Assembly: GCA_003022925.1 (NCBI GenBank)
Contig: PXRY01000065.1
Location: forward strand, 1,733-55,320
Source: Halobacteriales archaeon QS_8_65_32
GTDB lineage: Archaea; Halobacteriota; Halobacteria; Halobacteriales; Halococcaceae
Length of the DNA stretch: 53,588 bases
Reading direction: 5' to 3'
Shown: piece after piece, positions 45,167 to 52,806 of the stretch
How the letters are laid out: every line of letters starts with the position of its first letter
Numbering within the stretch: the first letter of the stretch is position 1
Program-made: the position numbers and the translations under genes
The notes under the pieces: generated by a model
What the model saw: only the letters and a program-made list of their open reading frames with translations
Database searches by the model: none
Told to the model about the DNA's origin: nothing

Positions 45167-45200
45167 CTTCGAATAGCTTCGAATAGCTTCGAATAGCTCC
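45161..45200 (+). repeat. Tandem 10-bp repeat spanning the ftsZ1 stop
   Basis: GAATAGCTTC repeated three times plus GAATAGCTCC, immediately head-to-tail. The first copy supplies the last sense codon (GAA) and stop (TAG) of ftsZ1. Slippage here would change only the 3' untranslated region. Confidence 0.9.
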
Positions 45201-45273
45201 CCGTCGTTGCTGCGCCCGCCTGTTTTACGATTTCGATGCGGTGTTTCCCTTCTAGTCCGGTCTCTCCTCTCGA

Positions 45274-45660
45274 CGGAACTGGAAAAGGGCCGGGCGCGTG
45301 GCGGCTCCGCCGTGGTTCGAACGACGCCTCCGGCGTCTTTCGTTCAGTGCGGGACTTCCGGTCCTGCTCGCAGTCCGAACGCTTCGCACTCCGACGACAC
45401 CTGCCCGCGGGCGAAGCCCACTTGCATGGTCCGTGAGACTCTGTGAGTCCCACGCTTATCACGAGAGACCGGAGGTATTTCGAACGACCACGGATTCCGA
45501 GGTCGGCTCCGCCGACCTCGCGTTCGGCGAACCCCAGCGACGTCGTTCGAGAGAGCTTCGCTCTCCCGTGATCTGCTTACGCGCCGCGTATTGCCCGTTC
45601 GCAGGTCCGTAGGACTCTCCGAGTCCCACACCTCTCCCAAAATCTCCGATTTTCGGGGAC
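45274..45660 (+). repeat. Hairpin-array repeat element G (subtype 1)
   Basis: GGAACTGGAAAAGGGCCGGG (45275-45294) begins the copy without a conserved leader. It shares the block GCGTGGCGGCTCCGCCGTGG (45296-45315) with A and E. Hairpins: GACGCC-TCC-GGCGTC, GACTC-TGT-GAGTC, CGAGGTCGGC-TCC-GCCGACCTCG (45498-45520, 10-bp arms), GAGAGC-TTC-GCTCTC, GGACTC-TCC-GAGTCC and AAAATC-TCC-GATTTT (near 45639-45653). No GGGGGCTTTC end is seen. It runs up to the start region of the next gene. Confidence 0.8.
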
Positions 45661-45684
45661 GAGCACCGGAGCGACCGAGGAGGT

Positions 45685-46032
45685 ATGTTCCCCCGGGACG
45701 GATCGGCGGCCGTGAGGCTCACGAACGCGCGGGGTCAACCGGTCGATCCGGTGCCCTTTCTCGTGGTCTGTTCGCTCGCCTTTCTCGTGAGCTACTCCTA
45801 CGGGCCGATCTACTGTATGGAACTGGGCTTTTCCCTGCCGGCAGCCCTCGGCATCTCCACTGGCGTGTTCGTGCTCACGAGCACGCTCGCCTTTCGTCGC
45901 CTCGTTTGGACCACCCGACCCGACCTACGCGGCGAGATCGCCGCCGAAGAGCGGCTGCGCGGGATCGTCTACGCGGCGCTCGTGGCCGTTGCGCTGTTGG
46001 GACTGCTCGCGCTGCCGTTGCTGGTCGAGTGA
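45685..46032 (+). CDS. Small membrane protein, 115 aa
   Basis: A 115-residue protein with three membrane helices: VPFLVVCSLAFLVSYSYGPI, LPAALGISTGVFVLTSTLAF and a C-terminal VAVALLGLLALPLLVE. A conserved-looking loop TRPDLRGEIAAEERLRGI lies between the last two. I do not recognise the family. GAGGAGGT directly abuts the ATG, too close for normal Shine-Dalgarno use. The region before it derives from repeat G. Confidence 0.7.
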   Translation: MFPRDGSAAVRLTNARGQPVDPVPFLVVCSLAFLVSYSYGPIYCMELGFSLPAALGISTGVFVLTSTLAFRRLVWTTRPDLRGEIAAEERLRGIVYAALVAVALLGLLALPLLVE

Positions 46033-46108
46033 GGCCGAGGTATCGGTCGTCGTCGGTCGACGCATCGCGGGTCGTGTGAGCTTTCACACACCGGCACGAG
46101 AACCGATT

Positions 46109-46513
46109 ATGCGCGAGGTATCGGCTTCCCGGTTCGTTCGCGCGACGCCGGCGACACTCGAACGGGCGCTTACGCCCCCGACGATCGTCGACTACGAGGG
46201 GAGCTTCGAAGTTCGCGAGTCACGCGAGACCGAAGACGGCTGGGTCGTCCTCGCCGAGGGCGGCGGGATGACCGTCGAACTGGCCTTCGAGTCCTTGGAA
46301 GACGGCTTCGCGTACGAACAGCGAAGCGGCCCGCTCGAAACGTCGGTGACGACGCTTCGCTGGCACGCCGAGAACGACGGCTCGCGGGTACGAACGGACG
46401 CGACGCTCTCGATGGGACTGCCGCTGAAAGCGGTGACCGACCGGATAGCGGCCTGGAAGCGCCGCGGCGAGCTCCGCCATGCCCTCGACCGGCTCGCGGC
46501 CGACGTCGAGTAA
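46109..46513 (+). CDS. SRPBCC-fold (START-like) protein
   Basis: A 134-residue protein with the SRPBCC/polyketide-cyclase layout: an N-terminal beta strand and helix MREVSASRFVRATPATLERA, central beta sheet (GWVVLAEGGGMTVELAFE), and a long C-terminal helix WKRRGELRHALDRLAADVE. Such proteins bind hydrophobic ligands in a cavity; the ligand is unknown. The ATG at 46109 is the first in frame after the upstream membrane protein gene, 77 bp away. Confidence 0.75.
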   Translation: MREVSASRFVRATPATLERALTPPTIVDYEGSFEVRESRETEDGWVVLAEGGGMTVELAFESLEDGFAYEQRSGPLETSVTTLRWHAENDGSRVRTDATLSMGLPLKAVTDRIAAWKRRGELRHALDRLAADVE

Positions 46514-46655
46514 CCGACGCCGAGCCTCGAAGAGCGATCGGTACCGACCGGCCGACGGCCGATGGTTGACAGTTGCCGGTCGGCGATCGACGGTCGTGCG
46601 CCGCGAGCGCACACCGGCCCCCGGTGTTTTGATCGGGCGGCCCGAGACAGTCGGT

Positions 46656-46886
46656 ATGGGACTGCTAGGCACATTGAAACAGACGTTCGAGGCGTCGACC
46701 GAGTCGCCGAACCGCGGCGAGATCGATGAGAGCAACGAGGAGGTTTCGGCGGGCGCGTACTGGTGTGACGACTGCGGCGTGCGCCTGCGCGACACGGAGG
46801 TCGAGACCGACTCGCCCGACTGTCCGGACTGCGGCGGGGCGATGCGCTTCGAGCGCTCGATGTCCTCGACCGGGTGTGCCTGCTGA
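46656..46886 (+). CDS. Small CPxCG-type zinc-finger protein
   Basis: A 76-residue protein MGLLGTLKQTFEASTESPNR with an acidic middle and a zinc ribbon YWCDDCGVRL...CPDCGGAM, ending STGCAC. Such CPxCG-related microproteins are common in haloarchaea and some affect growth or biofilm traits. GTGTTTTGATCG about 27 nt upstream is a TATA-like element, indicating a leaderless gene. It is convergent with the CobW-like gene. Confidence 0.82.
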   Translation: MGLLGTLKQTFEASTESPNRGEIDESNEEVSAGAYWCDDCGVRLRDTEVETDSPDCPDCGGAMRFERSMSSTGCAC

Positions 46887-47002
46887 GCGGGTCGGATACC
46901 ACTTCTTCGACGAGTCGATTCTTCGACCGTCCCGACCGTACACAGCACCGTCGCCCATTCGTGGTACGAAACACGAGGGAGCGGCCGGCCTGGACGATCG
47001 AC

Positions 47003-48268
47003 TTACCCGTCGGTCGCGTCGGGGCCAGCGCCGGCCGCGGGCCGGGATGTCGCGAGTTCGAGGACCTCATCCCCGTCGGTCGGAAACGGGTTTTCGAACG
47101 TCTCGGGGTCGGCGTCGATCTCGGCGTCGGATAGCAAACAGCCGTCGAGCCGGTCTGTCAGGTGTTCCCGATCGACTCCGGTACCGATGAAGACGAGTTC
47201 CGCCCGGCGATCGCCCCACTGCTCGTCCCAGTCGAGATCCGATCGGTTCGACCGGTAGGCGTCCTGTTCGAACGGCGGGAGGCTCGCGATCCATCGACCT
47301 GTTGCTTCCACCCGAGCGGAGGGACCGGCTTGACCGAAGGTGTAGATCAGGTCCCGGCCGGCGACCGAACACCGGCCCTTCGACCGCACGACCGAGTCCG
47401 GGAGGTTGGCCAGCACCGTCGCGACCCGCTCGGGGTGAAAGGGCCGTCGCCGACGGTAGACGAACGACGAGATACCGTACTCGTCCTGTGGGTGGCTGTG
47501 GCCGTCATGGCTGTCGCGGTCGTCGTGGCGCTGGCCGTGGTCGTGCTCGCGTCCGTCGTCGGCCGATTCGATCGTTCCGGCGTCGTCGAGCGTCCGTTGC
47601 CAGCCGGCGGCTTCGAGCGTGCACTGGGGGTCGAACAGGCTGCGCCCGAGCAGACAGTCGCGTTCGAGGTCGCCGTGAGTCGTCCTGCGTATCTCGGCGT
47701 CGGGACGGAGCACTTCGATCAACTCCTCGACGACCGCTAACTCCAAGTCGGTAACGAGATCGCACTTGTTCACCACGACGAGGTTCGAGGTCTCGACCTG
47801 TTCGATCAGCAAGTCCGATAGCGGTCGGGTGCCGTCCGTGCCGACGCCGCGGCGTTCCGGCCGCCTCTCGCCGTTTTGGCTATTTTCGCCGTCTTTGTCG
47901 TCCTCGCCGCCGAAGGCGTCGTAGAAACCACGGGCGTCGACGACGGTCACGAGCGCATCGACCGCGTAACGTGCGGCCGCCTCCGATCCCGTTGCGAACA
48001 GTCGGGCGACCGGCGCGGGTTCGGAGATCCCCGAGGACTCGACGACGAGAGCGTCGAAGTCGCGTTGCTGGGCGAGGCTTACCACGGCCTGCTCCAGGTC
48101 CCCGCGGAGCTCACAGCAAATACAGCCGTTCGACAGTTCGGCCACGCTGCCGTCGGTGCTGTCGGCGTCCCTGGTGGTACTCAGGAGGTGATTGAGCAGC
48201 GTCGTCTTTCCGGCACCCAGCGCGCCGCTGAGAACGGTTACCGGTATTTCCCCTTCGTTCGTGCTCAT
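47003..48268 (-). CDS. CobW/COG0523-family GTPase with an internal deletion
   Basis: Metal-chaperone-type GTPase of 421 residues. P-loop GALGAGKT is at 15-22, the metal motif CICC at 49-52, VVESSGISEP follows, and NKCD is the G4 motif. A His/Asp-rich metal-binding linker (EHDHGQRHDDRDSHDGHSH) precedes the C-terminal CobW_C domain (RPFHPERVATVLANLPDSVV). Between P-loop and CICC only 26 residues remain, where relatives have a longer stretch with a conserved VNDMGE-type motif and switch region. That piece is missing in frame, so GTPase activity is doubtful. The ATG at 48268 gives MSTNEGEIPVTVLSG. Confidence 0.85.
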   Translation of the reverse strand: MSTNEGEIPVTVLSGALGAGKTTLLNHLLSTTRDADSTDGSVAELSNGCICCELRGDLEQAVVSLAQQRDFDALVVESSGISEPAPVARLFATGSEAAARYAVDALVTVVDARGFYDAFGGEDDKDGENSQNGERRPERRGVGTDGTRPLSDLLIEQVETSNLVVVNKCDLVTDLELAVVEELIEVLRPDAEIRRTTHGDLERDCLLGRSLFDPQCTLEAAGWQRTLDDAGTIESADDGREHDHGQRHDDRDSHDGHSHPQDEYGISSFVYRRRRPFHPERVATVLANLPDSVVRSKGRCSVAGRDLIYTFGQAGPSARVEATGRWIASLPPFEQDAYRSNRSDLDWDEQWGDRRAELVFIGTGVDREHLTDRLDGCLLSDAEIDADPETFENPFPTDGDEVLELATSRPAAGAGPDATDG

Positions 48269-48363
48269 AGGTACGCTCGCTCGCCCACCCACATCAACTT
48301 GTACCCGATTCGTCCAGTAGTGCTGGTTTAGGAGCTTGGAGTAGATCATTAGACTGACGATTA

Positions 48364-48739
48364 GAAAGCCCCCGATACGCTCGGCTCGGAGGGCTCGCTG
48401 TCGTTCAAAATCTTTTGTGATGTGATCAGAACTCGAAGAGTTCTGATTTACTCACGAGAATTCCGTTCTCGTGAATGTGGCAAAAACGCGGAGCGTTTTT
48501 GCTGCAAGCGGGAAATCTATGATTTCCCGCAATGACGAGAAAGCGAAGCTCTCTCGAACCACGCTCCTCGCTCGGTGGTTCAAGACGGCGGAGCCGTCTT
48601 GTCATCACGAAAGGCGCCTCGCGCCTTTCGAACGACTTCGCCTCGCTGCGGTGCTTACGTCGCCCGCCGTCGCCGAGCGGTCGGCCCCTTTCAGTCCCAC
48701 CCGAGGCGGTTGTTCGGCGGGCAGTTGCGTGACTCAATA
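48364..48739 (-). repeat. Hairpin-array repeat element H (subtype 2, minus strand)
   Basis: Full copy on the minus strand: leader TTGAGTCACGCAACTGCCCG at 48737-48718, GGGACTGAAAGGGGCC at 48698-48683, right end at 48373-48364. Terminal stem: GAAAG-CCC-CCG (48364-48374, plus strand) with CGG-CCC-CTTTC (48682-48692). Interior hairpins (plus-strand reading): ATCAGAACTC-GAA-GAGTTCTGAT (48425-48447), CAAAAACGC-GGA-GCGTTTTTG (48481-48501), GCGGGAAATC-TAT-GATTTCCCGC (48508-48530), CAAGACGGC-GGA-GCCGTCTTG (48581-48601) and CGAAAGGCGC-CTC-GCGCCTTTCG (48608-48630), many with perfect 9-10 bp arms. It lies between divergent genes. Confidence 0.88.
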
Positions 48740-48881
48740 CGACCGCTCGTTCACGATCGCCTGCGAGCGAGAGGTCGCATCGTGCCGATTTGCGTCGATC
48801 AGCGTTTGTCGCCGAGCGATCCCGAAACCGATCGGTACGGGCGACACCCTTTTCGCACGAGCGCGACCAGAGTGGTAGTAG

Positions 48882-49178
48882 ATGACGCTCGCCGATCGGA
48901 TCGCATCCTACCGGGCAGTGCTCGAAGAGTGGCTCCGCGGGCTCTATCACGGCATGATCTCCCACCCGGCCTACGAGAAAATCGAAAAGGAAGCCGAGGA
49001 CTTAGAGGACGCCTTCATGATCGCGTGTTTCCCCGACGCGTTCGGGGTTCCGAGCCCGGTGTCCTATTACACCGCTGAACTCCTCCCTTACCTCGAAGAC
49101 GAGTTCGAAGCCTGGGAACGACGGATGTGGGATCGCGAGTCGCTGCTCGAACGCAAGGGCCAACAGTACCACTTCTGA
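48882..49178 (+). CDS. Conserved haloarchaeal protein upstream of ArsA gene
   Basis: A 98-residue, mostly helical soluble protein: MTLADRIASYRAVLEEWLRG, HPAYEKIEKEAEDLEDAFMI, CFPDAFGVPSPVSYYTAELL and a charged C-terminal helix ending GQQYHF. I do not recognise the family. It precedes the ArsA/Get3-type gene by 69 bp on the same strand and could be its partner, but that is inference from position only. Confidence 0.75.
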   Translation: MTLADRIASYRAVLEEWLRGLYHGMISHPAYEKIEKEAEDLEDAFMIACFPDAFGVPSPVSYYTAELLPYLEDEFEAWERRMWDRESLLERKGQQYHF

Positions 49179-49247
49179 GCATCGCCAGTATTCGTATCAC
49201 ACACCACCACCCACACTACTAACGACTACCACGCTACCGCGACACCA

Positions 49248-50216
49248 ATGCGCAAGTTCGTCTTCTTCGGCGGCAAGGGCGGGGTCGGAAAGACCACGGT
49301 CTCCTCGGCGTACGGCCTCAAGTGTGCCCGAGCGGGGGTTTCGACGCTCGTCGTCTCGACCGACCCGGCCCACAGCGTCTCGGACGTGTTCGACCAGGAC
49401 TTCGGCGACGAACCGTCGTCGGTGGCGGACGAATCACACCTCGACGCGATGGAGATCGATCCCGAACGCGAGGTCGAGCGCCACCTCATGGAGACCAAAC
49501 GCGCGCTCTCCGATCAGGTGAGCGCCGGCATCGTCAACGAGATCGACCGCCAGATCGAGATGGCCCACCAGACTCCTGGCGCGTACGAGGCGGCGCTGTT
49601 CGACCGGTTCGTCGATGTGATGCGGGAAAGCGACGAGTACGACCGGGTAGTCTTCGACACCTCGCCGACAGGCAGTACCCTCCGGTTGCTCTCGCTGCCC
49701 TCGTTTCTCGAAGGCTGGATCGACCGCCTCCACCACAAGCGCGAGCGAAGTATAAAGTTGTTCGAGCGGGCCGCGATCGGCAACAACGAGCCGCGACGAC
49801 TGTTGGACGGCGACCCGATCCTCGCGCGCCTCCAAGCTAGAAAGGAGACCTTCGAGTTCGCCGGCGAGGTCCTCCATAAGCAAGCCGCCTTCTTTCTCGT
49901 ACTCAACCCCGACGAGCTGTCGATCCGCGAGACCGAGCGAGCGATCGGTAGCTTGGAGGAGTACGGTTTGGCCGTCGAGGGCCTCGTCGTCAACCGGCTG
50001 ACGCCCGAACCCGACGACGACGAAACGGGCCGGGGGGCGCGCTACCTTCGGGATCGGTGTGCCACCGAGCGCAGTCGTCTAAAGCACATCCGCGAGGACC
50101 TCGCCCCGCCGGTGTGTGCAACGATCGAGACGCGCGTCGAGGAGATCAAAGGGGAGTTCGTCGAGGAGGTCGCCGCCGAACTCGATATCGAGGTCGCCGT
50201 TGCACAGCGCGTCTGA
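49248..50216 (+). CDS. ArsA/Get3-family ATPase
   Basis: Deviant-Walker ATPase of 322 residues, the archaeal Get3/TRC40 relative, proposed to chaperone tail-anchored proteins. P-loop KGGVGKTT is at 10-17; STDPAHSVSDVFDQDFG holds switch I; FDTSPTGSTLRLLSLPSFLE is the hallmark switch II region. The client-binding part is RLHHKRERSIKLFERAAIGN. No CxxC zinc dimer motif is seen, so it may be the ArsA-like haloarchaeal type. No arsenite genes surround it, so arsenic resistance is unlikely. Confidence 0.9.
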   Translation: MRKFVFFGGKGGVGKTTVSSAYGLKCARAGVSTLVVSTDPAHSVSDVFDQDFGDEPSSVADESHLDAMEIDPEREVERHLMETKRALSDQVSAGIVNEIDRQIEMAHQTPGAYEAALFDRFVDVMRESDEYDRVVFDTSPTGSTLRLLSLPSFLEGWIDRLHHKRERSIKLFERAAIGNNEPRRLLDGDPILARLQARKETFEFAGEVLHKQAAFFLVLNPDELSIRETERAIGSLEEYGLAVEGLVVNRLTPEPDDDETGRGARYLRDRCATERSRLKHIREDLAPPVCATIETRVEEIKGEFVEEVAAELDIEVAVAQRV

Positions 50217-50440
50217 CCGAACGCGCCCCGCCCGAAACAGCGGAACGGTGGAACAGCGGAACGACGGGACAACGAGACGGGTAGGCCGAGAGGGCGGTCG
50301 GCCCGCTACGAACCCTGTTGTGTTCGGGCCGGCATCATGTCAAATTTCGGTTCATTGTGGAGGTATACTATTTTCGATACGGCGGGAAACCGCGTCCATC
50401 AGTGAACGAACATCCAATCAAGCGACAGGTGAGAGCAAGG

Positions 50441-50446
50441 TTTAAG
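50441..50446 (+). promoter_or_regulatory. TATA box of the cstA gene
   Basis: TTTAAG in AAGGTTTAAGTGACC, 24-29 nt before the ATG at 50470, with the purine-rich AGAGCAAGG (BRE-like) directly upstream. It predicts a leaderless cstA transcript and argues against the earlier in-frame start at 50446. Confidence 0.6.
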
Positions 50447-50469
50447 TGACCGTTTCTCATGATCGTTGC

Positions 50470-52323
50470 ATGGTCCAGGTCATTTGGTTAGTCATCGCGT
50501 CGTTAGTGACGTTCACGGTCGGGTATCTCGGGTACTCCCGGTATCTCGCGGGACTCGTCGAACTCGACGGGAACAACGAGACACCGGCACACAAGTACGA
50601 GGACGGCCAGGAGTACGTCCCGGCGAAAAAGCCCGTCTTACTGGGGCATCACTACTCCTCGATCGCGGGCGGGGCTCCGATCGTCGGGCCCATCACCGCT
50701 GGGGTAGTCTGGGGGTGGGTGCCCGCGCTGCTGTGGATCGCGATCGGTAATCCCCTTTTGGGGAGCGTCCACGACTTCGTCTCGCTATCGGGCAGCCTCC
50801 GTCACGAGGGCAAATCGATCGGCTACATCATCGGTCAGTACGTCGGTGACCGTGGGAAGGACATGCTGTTGTGGTTCGCCTTCCTCACCATCATCCTCGT
50901 CGTCGCCGTCTTCGCCCTGGTAGTCTCCCTCGTCTTCAACGCCTACCCGCAGGCCGCGACCGCGAGTTTCATCTATATCGCACTGGCGCTCGTCTTCGGG
51001 GTCTATCTCTATCAGCTCGATCTGCCCTTCCTGATCGGGACCGTCGTGTTCGTCGCTGGCGTCTTCGCCGGCGTGCTCGTCGGCGTCGAGTTCCCTCTCG
51101 CGCTGTTCGAGCCGACCGCCGAGACCGCGCCGGCGAACACGATCGTCCTACTCAGCGGCGGGTCGTGGGTTCCGGGAGCCGGCGCGCTCGGCCCGAACAT
51201 CGCCGCGTGGGTGCCGATCGTGATGATCTACGCCGCGATCGCGAGCGCGCTGCCGGTGTGGACGTTGCTCCAGCCGCGCGATTACCTCTCCTCGTTTCTG
51301 CTCTACGCGGGCGTCGGCGGTTCGTTGCTCGCCGTGATCGTCGGGACGATCGGTTTGGCGCTCGGCATCGGCCCGATCTCCCCGACCGAACCCTTAGAGA
51401 TCCAGTTAGCGGCATATAAAGGCTTCATCGGCGTAGGCGGCCTACCGCTATTCCCGCTTCTGTTCGTAACGATCGCCTGCGGGACGATCAGTGGCTTTCA
51501 CTCGCTCGTCTCCTCGGGGACGACCGCGAAACAGCTCGATAGCGAGACCGACGCCCGGCTGATCGGCTACGGGGGGATGATCGGCGAAGGCTTGCTCGCA
51601 ACGCTCTCGCTCGCAACGGTCGCGATCGTGAGTATCACCGTCTCCGGCGGCGGTATCGGCCAGGCGCTGCCGAACTTCGCGACCGGCGGCGGGCTCGTCC
51701 TCACGAGCTTCGGCATCCCCGCGAGCTTCGGGGCACCGTTCATGGCGCTCGTGCTCGTGAGCTTCCTGTTGACGAGCACCGATACCGCGGTCCGGCTCGG
51801 CCGATACATGATGGAAGAGATCGTCGGCACGCCCGAGACCACCTCCCAAGGCGTCGCAACCAACCGGTACGCGAACGCCGCGATCCAAGTCGTCCCCGCC
51901 TTCTTCCTCGTATCGAGCGGCCGGTGGGCCGACCTGTGGCCGCTGTTCGGCGGAGCGAACCAGTTGCTCGCCGCGCTTGCCTTGCTCACCGCGACGGTCT
52001 GGCTCGCGAACTGGGACGATTCGAAGCAGCTCGTTTCGACCGGCGTGCCGATGGCGCTGATGAGCGTGGTGACAATTCTCGCCTTGTTGTACCTCGCGTT
52101 CGTCCAGAACTTCCTCCAGAAGTTCCTCAATCCCGAGTGGATAGCCGAGGCAGCGGCGCTCGATATGTTCTCCGCCGCGCTCCAGATCGTTATTTCGTTC
52201 GTGCTCGTCGGCCTCGCGCTCGCGCTCGTCAGGATGGGCTATTCGAGCATCCGGCAGGCGCGCCGCGGTACTGGCGCTGTGGCCGCTGACGGCGGCGAGC
52301 GAGAACCGACCGACGACGACTGA
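50470..52323 (+). CDS. cstA: Carbon starvation protein CstA (peptide/pyruvate transporter)
   Basis: Integral membrane transporter of 617 residues with about 16 helices, in the CstA/BtsT family of peptide or pyruvate permeases. Family blocks are SRYLAGLVELDGNNETPAHK, the conserved HHYSSIAGGAPIVGPITAG near the N-terminus, NPLLGSVHDFVSLSGSLRHE, CGTISGFHSLVSSGTTAKQL and LLTSTDTAVRLGRYMMEEI. The C-terminal tail is Gly/Asp-rich. The ATG is fixed by the TATA box. The substrate in haloarchaea is unproven. Confidence 0.95.
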   Translation: MVQVIWLVIASLVTFTVGYLGYSRYLAGLVELDGNNETPAHKYEDGQEYVPAKKPVLLGHHYSSIAGGAPIVGPITAGVVWGWVPALLWIAIGNPLLGSVHDFVSLSGSLRHEGKSIGYIIGQYVGDRGKDMLLWFAFLTIILVVAVFALVVSLVFNAYPQAATASFIYIALALVFGVYLYQLDLPFLIGTVVFVAGVFAGVLVGVEFPLALFEPTAETAPANTIVLLSGGSWVPGAGALGPNIAAWVPIVMIYAAIASALPVWTLLQPRDYLSSFLLYAGVGGSLLAVIVGTIGLALGIGPISPTEPLEIQLAAYKGFIGVGGLPLFPLLFVTIACGTISGFHSLVSSGTTAKQLDSETDARLIGYGGMIGEGLLATLSLATVAIVSITVSGGGIGQALPNFATGGGLVLTSFGIPASFGAPFMALVLVSFLLTSTDTAVRLGRYMMEEIVGTPETTSQGVATNRYANAAIQVVPAFFLVSSGRWADLWPLFGGANQLLAALALLTATVWLANWDDSKQLVSTGVPMALMSVVTILALLYLAFVQNFLQKFLNPEWIAEAAALDMFSAALQIVISFVLVGLALALVRMGYSSIRQARRGTGAVAADGGEREPTDDD

Positions 52324-52362
52324 ACGCGAACGAACCCCCGAAATCGCGAGTTTTTCAGCGGT

Positions 52363-52583
52363 TCAGCGCGTGCCGTTTCGATGCTCGATCGAGCACTGTG
52401 GCGAAGCGGTACAGTAGGCCAGAAACCCCCACGAACTCACTGACTCTGGACGGGAGAGCGGTGCCGATCGTGTGAGCGAACCAGTTACCGCTTCTTCGAG
52501 GGGTACGAGGACCCAATCCTCGCGCTCGTACTCGATACGTCGCCCGTCGATGCGGACCGCCGACCGTAAGGTGCTGATCGCAC
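52363..52583 (-). CDS. Small unknown protein with frameshift near its start
   Basis: The minus-strand frame ending at TGA 52365-52363 reads RIDGRRIEYEREDWVLVPLE, then EAVTGSLTRSAPLSRPESVS and SSWGFLAYCTASPQCSIEHR, with typical haloarchaeal codon use. No ATG or GTG is in frame. A GTG at 52583, about 25 nt after the divergent TATA box, reads VRSAPYGR and would join after a one-base shift near 52560. I do not recognise the family; the WGFLAYCTA segment with Cys is its best marker. It is convergent with cstA. Confidence 0.45.
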
Positions 52584-52601
52584 GGCCGAGCGTACCGGGA
52601 A

Positions 52602-52612
52602 GATTTTATAAA
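52602..52612. promoter_or_regulatory. Bidirectional TATA box
   Basis: GATTTTATAAAC is the strongest TATA-like element in this region and reads well on both strands. It sits about 25 nt before the minus-strand GTG at 52583 and 40 nt before the plus-strand GTG at 52648. Confidence 0.5.
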
Positions 52613-52647
52613 CGAACACCGGGCCATCCTCGACCAGTGATCTCCGT

Positions 52648-52806
52648 GTGCGAGCCGACCGACTCGTGGGGGCGACAGCCGTGACCACCGGCGTCGTCGA
52701 CCGGTCGGTGGTTGGGGGCAGCGAGACCAGCAGTGGTGAAACCGGCGGACGCGAGACCGGCGGTGGTGACATCGGCGACGGGACGGGATGTGGGGGCCGC
52801 CGGTGA
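52648..52806 (+). CDS. Hypothetical Gly/Thr-rich small protein
   Basis: A 52-residue frame from GTG 52648, VRADRLVGATAVTTGVVDRS, then a Gly/Ser/Glu/Thr low-complexity stretch with ETGG repeats, ending GCGGRR. Its TGA overlaps the GTG start of the secretion ATPase gene (GTGA), the usual sign of translational coupling. Composition alone does not prove a protein, and no family is recognised. Confidence 0.3.
   Translation: MRADRLVGATAVTTGVVDRSVVGGSETSSGETGGRETGGGDIGDGTGCGGRR

Noticed and set aside
7019..48739. CRISPR array for the repetitive intergenic stretches
   Set aside because: There is no regular direct repeat with unique spacers of constant length; the repeats are inverted pairs of differing sequence, and no cas gene is in the window.
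49248..50216. Arsenite resistance operon
   Set aside because: No arsB, arsR or arsD neighbours are present; the ArsA-like protein fits the Get3-type group instead.
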